From: Pseudomonas frederiksbergensis
GTDB lineage: Bacteria > Pseudomonadota > Gammaproteobacteria > Pseudomonadales > Pseudomonadaceae
Length of the DNA: 64,000 nt
NCBI RefSeq assembly: GCF_003732665.1
Contig: NZ_MOBP01000012.1
Coordinates: 186,001-250,000, forward strand
Direction: 5' to 3'
Made by a program: the position numbers and the translations under genes. Position 1 is the stretch's first letter. Every line of letters begins with the position of its first letter. The notes under the pieces were generated by a model that saw nothing but the letters and a program-made list of their open reading frames with translations, ran no database searches and had not been told where the DNA came from. Below, in pieces: positions 1-7,930 of this stretch.

Positions 1-1138
1 CGTTGCTCAGTTTGACCGGGTGCGCGAGGGTGCCGTCGTACCACGTGTCCTGGTCCTGCTCGAAGGACACCACCAGGTCGAACAACTGCCAGCGGCCAAG
101 GTTCTGCAAGCCGAGTTCACGGTTCAATTCGCTCAGCGGATAACGCTGGTAGCGGTAGTCCTGCTTCAGGGTCAAGGCAATCTTGCCGACCAACTCGCTG
201 AACGTCAGGTCCGTGCCCAGGCTCAGGCGCACCGGGCTCATGCCGACGAACAAACCGACCGTGGCCTTGTGCGCGGCGTTGGCGCGGTTGAGGATCGGCA
301 GGCCGATGACGATCTCGTCGCGTTGGGCCACCCGGGCAAAGTAGCTGTACAGCGCACCGAGCATCACATGGAAAATCGAGCCCTGGCCGCTGGCCTTGGC
401 CAATTCGCCGAGGCGATTGTAGAGCCCGCGAGGCAGGCGCCAGGTGTGGTTCTGGCTTGGCGCCAGGTGTTGCCCGACGCGGCTGTCCGGGCGCGGCGCC
501 AGCAACGGCTCGGGCAGCGTGCGGTATTTCTCCAGCCAGTATTGGCGCTGACGCTGGAACGCCGTCGAGGCTTTGTCGCTGCTCTGTTGGGACAGATAGG
601 CCTGATAACTCGGCGCCGGCAGCATCGGTTGCGCGGCGGAGTAGGCCTCGCTGATGGCCTTGCCGATCATGGCGAAGGACCAGCCATCGACGATCAGGTG
701 ATGGCAATTGAAGAAGAAGTAATAGAGGTCGTCCCGCACCTTCAGCAGTTCAGTGCGGTACAGCAAACCCTCGTCAAAGGAGAACGGCGTTTGCAGGTTT
801 TCTTTTAGCAACGTCAGGGCGGCAGCCTCGGGATCAGCCTGCCCGGAGACATCGATCAAGGAATACGTGGTGCTCACCGACGCCAAAAAGCGCTGGCGCG
901 GCAGGGGATGCTCCACCGAGCCGGGCACCAGTTGAATGCGCAGGGCATCGTGGCGGCTGACCACCTGATCGATGGCGTGCTGCATCCGGACGGCATCCAC
1001 CGCGCCGTTGATCCGTGCGTAACCGCCGATGTTGTACAGCGGCGAGTCTTCGTGCAGCCGCTGATCCAGCCAGATATCCAATTGCGGGGTCGTCAGCGGG
1101 TAAAGCAGGTCACTTGAATCGGGCTTGGCCTGAGTCAT
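1..1138 (-). CDS. NRPS-C, N-terminal condensation domain (partial)
   Basis: This is the first 379 codons of an NRPS that runs off the left edge. The start is the ATG at 1138, preceded by GGAG six bases upstream. The N-terminus (MTQAKPDSSDLLYPLT) leads straight into a condensation domain with 'LDIWLDQ' near residue 20, 'SPLYNIGGY' and the catalytic HHLIVDG at about residues 147-153. Having a C domain at the very N-terminus with this sequence resembles the lipo-initiation (starter) C domain of NRPS-D in this window, which also has 'SPLYTIGGY'. It could therefore acylate a first residue, or it could accept a peptide from another NRPS. It lies on the same strand as, and downstream of, the glycosyltransferase, so it may share that transcript. 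Substrates and product cannot be told because the A domain is outside the window. Confidence 0.9.
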   Translation of the reverse strand, partial: MTQAKPDSSDLLYPLTTPQLDIWLDQRLHEDSPLYNIGGYARINGAVDAVRMQHAIDQVVSRHDALRIQLVPGSVEHPLPRQRFLASVSTTYSLIDVSGQADPEAAALTLLKENLQTPFSFDEGLLYRTELLKVRDDLYYFFFNCHHLIVDGWSFAMIGKAISEAYSAAQPMLPAPSYQAYLSQQSSDKASTAFQRQRQYWLEKYRTLPEPLLAPRPDSRVGQHLAPSQNHTWRLPRGLYNRLGELAKASGQGSIFHVMLGALYSYFARVAQRDEIVIGLPILNRANAAHKATVGLFVGMSPVRLSLGTDLTFSELVGKIALTLKQDYRYQRYPLSELNRELGLQNLGRWQLFDLVVSFEQDQDTWYDGTLAHPVKLSN

Positions 1139-1271
1139 GAAGTTCTCCGTGGGCCTGGCCCAAAACTGATGAAAAGCGTGACGACCGGGCTTCGCGCAGG
1201 CGTGGCGAAGCAACGGAGGTCAGAAGTCCGTTGCTGGGATCAGCGATTAAGGCAGGTCTGGAATAACCCGT

Positions 1272-2540
1272 TTACGCGACGCGGTACGTCTTCGCGCGCG
1301 CCAGTGCCAGTGCTTCGACTTGCAGGGCGGCCGCTTCACTGGCGCTTTCGCCGCTGGGAATCAGGCCGCGATAACGAGCGCAATTGGCCTTTACTTCAGG
1401 GCTGGTCAGCACCGTGTCCAGGGCCTTGGCCAGCGCTTCGGCCGAGGCCGGAGGCGACAGGCTCACGCCGCAACCCAAGCGCTCCATGCGCGCCGCATTG
1501 TCGAACTGGTCATGGGCAAAAGGTGTGGCCACTTGCGGTACGCCGGCGGCCATCGCCAACGCGGTTGTGCCGACGCCACCGTGGTGCACCAGGGCGGCGG
1601 TATTGGTGAGGATGCGGCTCATGGGCACGTAGCGGCGCACCAGAATCTGGCCGGCGGCGGCCATGGCCGGGTCCACCGGTTGCCGGGTCAGGAACACCCC
1701 GCGACGATTGACCGCTTTCAACGCTGAAACGGCGGCGGCGAAATACTCGGCGCCATTGACCTGGGTCGAGCCCGGGGTAAACACCACCGGGGCTTCCTCG
1801 CTCAGGAAATCGTCCAATTCGCTGTCGGGCGGCTGGAAACCGGACTCATCGAACAATGGAAAACCGGTCAACACGGTACGGGCCGGCCAATCCGCTTCGA
1901 CCTTGGCGAACCACTCAGGGAACAAGCCCAAGACCCCATCGGGCGAGCAAATCCATTCGCTGATGATTCGCTTGGTCGGTGGCAGGCCCAGCTCTTTGCG
2001 GAAGCGATTGAGTTCCGGTTTCATCAGCCCGTCGAGGAAGGTTCGCTCGACCAGCCGCAGCACCAGGCGTTTCACCGGCAGGGGCACAAAGCTCGGCAGG
2101 TTGGTGCCCGGCGGATGCACCGAGGGCGAGGCGGCCGACCAGAAACCGAATGGCGAGACTTGCGCGGTGATCAGCGGGACGCCGTGTTTTTCCTGGAGCA
2201 AACGGGCCGAAAACGCCCACAGGGAACCGAGCATCACGGTGTCGTCGTCAAGCGCGCCTTCCAGCAGTTCGTACTGCTCGCGCAGGGTGCTGGAGACGGT
2301 TTTCCATAAGGTCGGCAGCGATGTTCGGGTACGCCACAACGCCGGATCAGCCATCACCGCGTCATATTCCTCGGCGGTGCCCAAGGGCAAAAAGGTGAAG
2401 CCACAGCGCTCGATCAACGGCGCGAAGGCGGCGCTGGCGCAAAAGGTCACGCGGTGGCCACGGGCGGCGAGGGCGCGGCCGATACCGACAAAGGGGTGGA
2501 CGTCACCGGCGGAGCCGATGGCCGTAATGATCACATGCAT
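1272..2540 (-). CDS. RhlB-like GT1-family glycosyltransferase
   Basis: This encodes 422 residues. It starts MHVIITAIGSAGDVHPFVG, a GT-B N-terminal Rossmann start very like that of the rhamnosyltransferase RhlB. Towards the C-terminus, at about residues 317-350, is the nucleotide-sugar binding stretch HHGGVGTTALAMAAG followed by 'VATPFAHDQFDNA', the signature of the UDP-glycosyltransferase/macrolide GT group. The start ATG has AGGA five bases upstream. RhlB moves dTDP-rhamnose onto hydroxy-fatty acids, so a sugar transfer to the acyl chain or a hydroxyl of the lipopeptide is a natural inference. The sugar donor cannot be read from sequence and no sugar-nucleotide biosynthesis genes are in view. 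It sits between the efflux genes and NRPS-C on the same strand as the syringomycin-like NRPS genes. Confidence 0.88.
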   Translation of the reverse strand: MHVIITAIGSAGDVHPFVGIGRALAARGHRVTFCASAAFAPLIERCGFTFLPLGTAEEYDAVMADPALWRTRTSLPTLWKTVSSTLREQYELLEGALDDDTVMLGSLWAFSARLLQEKHGVPLITAQVSPFGFWSAASPSVHPPGTNLPSFVPLPVKRLVLRLVERTFLDGLMKPELNRFRKELGLPPTKRIISEWICSPDGVLGLFPEWFAKVEADWPARTVLTGFPLFDESGFQPPDSELDDFLSEEAPVVFTPGSTQVNGAEYFAAAVSALKAVNRRGVFLTRQPVDPAMAAAGQILVRRYVPMSRILTNTAALVHHGGVGTTALAMAAGVPQVATPFAHDQFDNAARMERLGCGVSLSPPASAEALAKALDTVLTSPEVKANCARYRGLIPSGESASEAAALQVEALALARAKTYRVA

Positions 2541-2577
2541 AAGAATCCTTCCTGTCGAGTGATCTTGCGGTGGAGGC

Positions 2578-2763
2578 CTAGGCCGGGGCGACGATCAAAT
2601 CCCGGGCCGAATAGAAGCCCAGCACCGTGCGTTTTTTCTCGCGGTATTCGCAGGGCACCAGTGGCGTGCCCGGCAGGTCCGAGGTGAAAGAGGGGTGTTT
2701 GACAATCATCTTCCTGCCGCCCGCCCGCAGGCGCACGTATTCACCGGGTTCGAATGTGTTCAT
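2578..2763 (-). CDS. small DUF2158 (YodC)-like protein
   Basis: This is a 61-residue protein, MNTFEPGEYVRLRAGG with 'RKMIVKHPSF' and a C-terminal 'GFYSARDLIVAPA'. The pattern 'G-x-x-V-x-L-x-x-G-G-x-x-M-x-V' near the N-terminus is that of DUF2158/YodC small proteins, whose function is not known. I chose the ATG at 2763 because GAGGG lies eight bases upstream. An in-frame GTG at 2778 overlaps the stop of the efflux gene but has no ribosome site, and the ATG at 2769 would be only two bases from the GAGGG. The gene lies 37 bp before the glycosyltransferase and just after the outer-membrane efflux gene, so the three are probably one transcript. No role in peptide synthesis can be inferred from sequence alone. 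Confidence 0.72.
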   Translation of the reverse strand: MNTFEPGEYVRLRAGGRKMIVKHPSFTSDLPGTPLVPCEYREKKRTVLGFYSARDLIVAPA

Positions 2764-2774
2764 TTTCATTGCCC

Positions 2775-4193
2775 TCACAATGCAACATTCAATCGTTCGG
2801 CCCAGCCACCACCCAGCGCCTTGTACAGCCCGACCTCGGAGGTCAGTTGTGCGAGGCGGTCGGTGATCAACGTTTGCTGGCTGCTGAACAGGGAGCGTTG
2901 CGCGTCTAGAAAGGTCAGGTTGTTGTCGACGCCGATGCGATAACGACGCTCGGCCAACCGGTAGTAATCCTGGTTGGCCTGCACCAGATCGCGCTGCGCG
3001 GTCAGTTGTTCGCTGTAGGTCTTGCGCGCCGCCAGGCCGTCGGAGACTTCCTGGAAAGCAGACTGGATGGATTTCTCGTATTGCGAAACCCGGATGTCTT
3101 TCTGGATTTTCGAATAGTCCAGGCTGGCCCGCAGACTGCCGGCGTTGAAAATCGGCAAGTTGATTTGCGGCTGGAACAGCCAGGTGCCGGAGCCACCCTT
3201 GAACAGCCCGGACAGTTGCGAGCTGGAGGTGCCGGCGTTCGCCGTCAGGGTGATGCTGGGGAAGAACGCAGCCCGGGCAGCGCCGATGTCGGCGTTGGCG
3301 GACTTGAGCAGGTACTCCGCTTGCAGAATGTCGGGACGCCGTTGCAGCAAGTCCGATGGCAACCCGGCCGGTACTTCGCTGAGCAGGTCGGAGTTCAGTG
3401 GCTGGCCGGGCAGGTTGTCCGGCACCGAGGTTCCGACCAACAGCGTCAAGCCGTTCAGGTCCTGCGCCACTTGCCGCTGGAACTTCGCCAGATTGGCCCG
3501 GGCCCCTTCGACGGTGGTCCGTGCCTGGCTGACATCCAGCGCCGACGCCACGCCCACCGTATTGCTGCGGGTGGTCAGGCGCAGGCTTTCTTCATAGGAC
3601 TTGAGGGTGTCCTGGGTCAGCACTAACAGTTCTTGGTCGGCACGCCAGGTCAGGTAGGCCGTGGCCACATTGGCCACCAGGCTGAGCTGGGTACTGCGCC
3701 GGGCTTCTTCGCTGGACAGGTACACCTGCATCGCTTCCTCGCTCAGGCTGCGGATGCGCCCGAACAAGTCCAGTTCATAAGCGCTGATGCCCAGGCCGGC
3801 CGAGTAGGAACCGCTGGTGACGGCCTCACCGGTGGGCGACAGCTTGGCGGGTGTGCGCTGGCGCGTGCCGGAGCCGCTGGCCGAAACCGCCGGGTACAGG
3901 TCGGCGCGCTGGATCTGGTATTGCGCGCGATACGCCTCGACATTCAACGCCGCCACCCGCAGGTCGCGGTTGTTGCTCAAGGCGCTCTGGATCAACTGCT
4001 GCAACGCCGGATCACGAAACTGATCGCGCCAGCCTTGCTCCGCTGCGCCATTGTCGGCCTGGGCCGGTGCATAGGCAGGGCTTTGCGGGTATTGCTGGGC
4101 CACCGGTGCGGCTGGCCGTTGGTAATCAGGTATTAGCGAACAACCGCCGAGAACAAACGCAACGGCCGCCAGGGACATCGGGGACTTGCTCAT
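2775..4193 (-). CDS. outer-membrane efflux lipoprotein, OprM/NodT family
   Basis: This encodes 472 residues, the usual length for OprM-type outer-membrane factors. The N-terminus is a lipoprotein signal ending in a lipobox (FVLGGCSLIPDYQRP), so the mature protein should begin at that Cys. The body carries two outer-membrane efflux (OEP) repeats, with 'RRPDILQAEYLLKSANADIGAARA' type helices near the middle, as in TolC/OprM. Such proteins form the trimeric outer-membrane duct for RND or MacB-type pumps, and lipopeptide clusters of Pseudomonas often carry one. GAGG lies seven bases before the ATG. No periplasmic adaptor or inner-membrane RND/MacB partner is in this window, so it must pair with components elsewhere or with the SyrD-like exporter. 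The stop lies just inside the next ORF's upstream region. Confidence 0.93.
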   Translation of the reverse strand: MSKSPMSLAAVAFVLGGCSLIPDYQRPAAPVAQQYPQSPAYAPAQADNGAAEQGWRDQFRDPALQQLIQSALSNNRDLRVAALNVEAYRAQYQIQRADLYPAVSASGSGTRQRTPAKLSPTGEAVTSGSYSAGLGISAYELDLFGRIRSLSEEAMQVYLSSEEARRSTQLSLVANVATAYLTWRADQELLVLTQDTLKSYEESLRLTTRSNTVGVASALDVSQARTTVEGARANLAKFQRQVAQDLNGLTLLVGTSVPDNLPGQPLNSDLLSEVPAGLPSDLLQRRPDILQAEYLLKSANADIGAARAAFFPSITLTANAGTSSSQLSGLFKGGSGTWLFQPQINLPIFNAGSLRASLDYSKIQKDIRVSQYEKSIQSAFQEVSDGLAARKTYSEQLTAQRDLVQANQDYYRLAERRYRIGVDNNLTFLDAQRSLFSSQQTLITDRLAQLTSEVGLYKALGGGWAERLNVAL

Positions 4194-4242
4194 TGACCAG
4201 CCTCATCGTTGGGGATTTACCGCGCAGAGGGGAATAGGGGCT

Positions 4243-5073
4243 CTAGGCCCCGATCATCCATTTGGCCAGCCCGTGCCGACCGCTGACGCCGAGTTTGGCG
4301 GCGGCGCGCTTGAGGTAGGTTTCGACGGAGCTGTTCTTGACGCAGAGTTTCTCGGCCATTTCGGGCACGGTGCCACCGGTCAACAGCCCCAGGCACACCT
4401 CTTTTTCCCGCGCCGACAGCGCCACGTCACACAGCGTCAGCCGTTCGTTGAAATCCCGTTGCAGCGGGGTTTGCTCGAAGGCCACCACCGGCCGAGCCAT
4501 TGGCGTGCCAGCCTTGCGCACGTTGACCTGACGACTGATCCGCGCATGCCGCTCAACCAGCGGCAACAGGGTTTCCGAGAGGTTTTTCAGGAACGACAAT
4601 TCGCTCAGGGAAAAGTCGCGCTCCGCCAATGGCCGGTGCAACGAGATCACGCAGCGCCGATTGCCCTTGCCGGACACCAGGCTGCATTGATGGGACACGC
4701 TGCTGAGTTGATACCCTTTGGCGTCCATCATCGGTGCGTTCATGTGGATCAGGATGGAGTCTTCCACCTCAAGAATGCTCTTCATGAGGGGATGTTCGTC
4801 TCGTTGCCGGGGAGTCACGGAACAAGGCAGGGGGGGAGACGTCAGGTCCTCGGGGAGGCCTGCATTGCCAAGGGACTGGATGTCGATGACGCTTCCCTGG
4901 CTATCGTCTGTGGTCCATTCGCTGAGTTCGACCAGGCTGATGGAAACTGATGTCCCTATCAGTTGGTGCATATTCGTGACGAAGTGATCATGTCCTACGC
5001 TTGAAATCAGTTTCCCTAGTTCGAAATAGATATGCGGATTCTCTATATTTCGTACGCTACTGATTCGATTCAT
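4243..5073 (-). CDS. LuxR-family regulator (SyrF/SyrG/NunF type)
   Basis: From the ATG at 5073 this is 276 residues: a long N-terminal region without a recognisable autoinducer-binding or receiver domain, then a LuxR helix-turn-helix at about residues 213-268 (LSAREKEVCLGLL, 'VKNSSVETYLKRAAAKLGVS'). The reading frame is open up to an ATG at 5169, but the extra 32 residues look unconserved and that ATG has no Shine-Dalgarno. The 5073 ATG has only a weak AGG, so the start is uncertain. This layout is that of the SalA/SyrF/SyrG regulators that activate syringomycin genes and of NunF for nunamycin. A 20-bp syr-syp-like box lies 165 bp upstream (5238-5257), which suggests self-activation or control by a sister regulator. 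No luxI-type synthase is in view. Confidence 0.88.
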   Translation of the reverse strand: MNRISSVRNIENPHIYFELGKLISSVGHDHFVTNMHQLIGTSVSISLVELSEWTTDDSQGSVIDIQSLGNAGLPEDLTSPPLPCSVTPRQRDEHPLMKSILEVEDSILIHMNAPMMDAKGYQLSSVSHQCSLVSGKGNRRCVISLHRPLAERDFSLSELSFLKNLSETLLPLVERHARISRQVNVRKAGTPMARPVVAFEQTPLQRDFNERLTLCDVALSAREKEVCLGLLTGGTVPEMAEKLCVKNSSVETYLKRAAAKLGVSGRHGLAKWMIGA

Positions 5074-5237
5074 AAGCCTGCATACCAAAATCGCTGGCTG
5101 ACCTGGTTTCCGACCGCCCGGCCGAAAATAACCCTGCCCCCATGTCAAATTTCCACCGTCGCGCTTCATTGATTTAGTGCACGACTAAATCGATTCAGCG
5201 TGGGTGAATTATTAAAACCTACACGTTTATAGGTGTA

Positions 5238-5257
5238 TGTAGGGGGATACAGGGACA
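5238..5257 (-). promoter_or_regulatory. syr-syp-like box upstream of the LuxR gene
   Basis: On the minus strand this reads TGTCCCTGTATCCCCCTACA. It keeps the 20-bp spacing and the TGTCCC...ACA ends of the P. syringae syr-syp box (TGtCccg-N6-cggGaCA, quoted from memory), bound there by SyrF/SyrG-type LuxR proteins. It matches the site before the syrP-like gene (42335-42354) in 13 of 20 bases. The 424-bp stretch 5074-5496 between the regulator and the end of NRPS-B holds this site and no gene I would defend. Confidence 0.55.
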
Positions 5258-5496
5258 GGCATGTCACAAAATTGGCGTCAATAACCATGGATATCGGCCT
5301 CCGTGCCGAGGGAAACATTTGTTCGAAACTAGCGTTTGTCAGCGGTATAAGCATTTGAAAGGTAGAACCTTTTTTAGAGTTCGCAAGGCTGCGGGAATAA
5401 ATGACGACCAAATGGCCATCATTTGTAAGTTGTAGGACAAAAATGTAGGAGAAAGCCGACCAACGGTCTGTTTGCAGGACGGCCTTCAACGGTTTG

Positions 5497-7930
5497 TTAC
5501 TCGGACTTGTCCCTCAGTGCGTAGGAAATCGCCTCACCGAGAGCGTTGACGCAGGGCGCACGGACCAGCGTGTGGTGCGTGCCCGGCAGTGGCGTGATGC
5601 GCACGCGCTCGCCCTGCAAGGCCTGCCAACCCAGCGTTGGGTCGACACGCTCCTGCTCAGTCGCAGTGAATAGAGAAACGGTCACTGGCAGCTCAGGGCT
5701 GGTGTAGGCACCGACTGCCAGACGCGTCGCGTAGGCCACTGCCAGGTGGGTTCGCAACATCCCTGCGTCAATCCCCTGACTGAGCTCCTCCGGCAGCAGG
5801 CCATGGGTCGCGCAAAATGCAAGCATCGGCTCGATTCCGGCGTTTGCCACCAGCGGCGTCAGTTGCTCGAACAGGGCAGGGTCCATGTCTTCAGGCAGCC
5901 AGGACATCAGGAACTGTGCTTCGGTCAGCACTTCGCGTTCCTCCGCACCGGCCTGAGATGAAGTGTCGATGATGCCGATAAACTCGACTTGCTCGCCGCT
6001 GGCGATGACCTGACTGGCCATCTCATAAGCGATCAAGCCCCCGGCCGACCAACCTGCGAACCGGTATGGCCCCTTGGCTTGCACCTCGCGAATCGCCGCC
6101 AGATAACGCGCAGCCATGGCCGCAATGGTCCTGAGTGGCACTTCTCCCGCGACAAACCCGGTGGCAGCCAGACCATAGATCGGCACATCCGGATCCAGGC
6201 TCGGCGCCAGATCGCGCACATAACCGACCTCGCCACCGAGCGGGTGCACCAGGAACAGCGGCCGTTGCGAGCCGCCGCGACGGATCGGCACCAGGTTGTT
6301 GCGGGCCGATGGCCGCGACTGCGTGTCGAGGGTGCGGGCGAACCCGGCGATGGTCGGTTCGACGAACAGGTCGCGCACGGCGATGGGCTTGCCCAACACT
6401 TTGCGCAGTCTGGAAGTCATCTGCACCGCCATCAGGGAAATCCCGCCAAGCTTGAAGAAGTCGTCATGGCGACTGACCTGCTCAAGTTTCAGCAGCTCCA
6501 GCCAGATTCGGGCGATGGCCAGCTCTGTATCACCCTGGGGCGCTTCGAACGGCAGTTCCTGCACTTCAAGTGATTCAGTCACCGCGTGCTCTGGGCGGGA
6601 AAGTGCTGGCATCGCGTCGAGCAACGCGCCCACCGCTTGCCGCGCATCGCCGACCATGGCTTCCAGCACTTGGGCGTACAGCACGAGGATGTGTTCGACC
6701 GTGGCGACATCGAACAGGTCACTGGCGTATTGCAAGCTGCCGGTGATGGTCTCGACGTCATCGATCAGCGACAGCGACAAATCGAACTGGGTGGTGCTGT
6801 GGGCGCTGTCCACCGCTTGCACCGTCAGGTTCGGCAGTTGCAGCGGCGCCGGCGGGGTGTTGTTCAGGCTCAGCATCACCTGGAACAACGGGCTGTGGCT
6901 CATGCTCCGGGTCGGCTGCAGGGTGCTCACGACTTGCTCGAACGGCAGGTCCTGATGGCTGAACGCGGCGAGGGTCAGGCCTTTGATACGGGTCAGCAAA
7001 TCACCCACGCTGGCCTCCCGTTCCGTGGTAACCCGCAACGCCAGGGTGTTGGCGAAGAAGCCGATCAGGGATTCCAGTTCAGTGCGCGGCCGGTTCGCCA
7101 CGGGCATGCCGACGACCACATCGGCCTGACCACTCAAGTGCGTCATCAGCGTTGACCAACCGGCGAGCAGCGTCATGAACAACGTGGTGCCCTGGGCCTG
7201 GCTGAAGGCGCGCAATTGAGTGCTGAGGGCCGGCGGCAATACACAATCGATGATGCCCCCGGCATAGCTTTGCACCGCCGGGCGCGGACGATCCAGTGGC
7301 AGGTTCAGCAGGCTCGGCGCACCGTCGAGATGTGTGCGCCAGAAATCGGTTTGCGCCTGCAACGCCGGACCGTTGAGCCATTGACGCTGCCACACCGCGT
7401 AATCGGCGTATTGCAGCGGCAGGGCCGGCAACGGGTCTTTCAAGCCCTGGCTGAACGCGGTGTACAGCACGGTCAGTTCATGGGCGAGCACGCTGTTGGA
7501 CCAACCGTCCGAGACGATGTGGTGCAGGGTGACGAACAGCACGTGCTCTGCATCGTCGAGTTGAATCAAGCGACCCCGGGCCAGCGGGCCGCTGCTCAGG
7601 TCGAACAGCTCGGACGCGGTGGCGTCACCCAAACGGGCGAGTGTCGCGTCGCGTTGCTCGGCATTGAGTTCGCGCAGGTCCTGCTCCAGCAGATGGAAGC
7701 GCTGGTCTGCCGGGGCGATTTTCTGCACCGGTTCACCGTCGATCAATTCGAACGTGGTGCGCAAGGTTTCGTGGCGCGCCACCAGACGATCCAGCGCCTG
7801 GCGCAGGGCCGGCGCATGCAACTCGCCACTCAGGCGCAACGCCAACGGCAAGTGATAAGCCGCGCCCGCCGCGTGATCGAGATGATCGAGGAACCACAAC
7901 CGTTGCTGGGAAAACGACAGCGGCAATCGC
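5497..7930 (-). other. A-less terminal module C-T-TE within NRPS-B
   Basis: The final module has a condensation domain (HHIVSDG near 7510), then directly a carrier domain with 'FFKLGGISLMAV' near 6440, then a type I thioesterase with GWSAG near 6046 and 'THHTL' near 5570. No adenylation motifs lie between C and T; the linker holds only about 30 residues. This is the arrangement known from SyrE, where the ninth residue, 4-chloro-Thr, is made on SyrB1 by SyrB2 and moved by SyrC. All three helper homologues are present at 37954-42001. The usual GGHSL of the carrier is GGISL here, which may mark recognition by the transferase. Confidence 0.9.

Noticed and set aside
1189..1211. Hairpin GCTTCGC-9-GCGAAGC between the glycosyltransferase and NRPS-C
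   Set aside because: Seven-base stem without a T-run; not convincing as a terminator.
2578..2763. MbtH-like protein, expected as a small gene in an NRPS cluster
   Set aside because: The sequence lacks the conserved Trp-rich MbtH pattern and fits DUF2158 instead; no MbtH gene was found elsewhere in the window.
5166..5489. 107-codon minus-strand ORF between the LuxR gene and NRPS-B
   Set aside because: No family likeness, no ribosome site, and it covers the syr-syp-like box; more likely untranslated promoter DNA.
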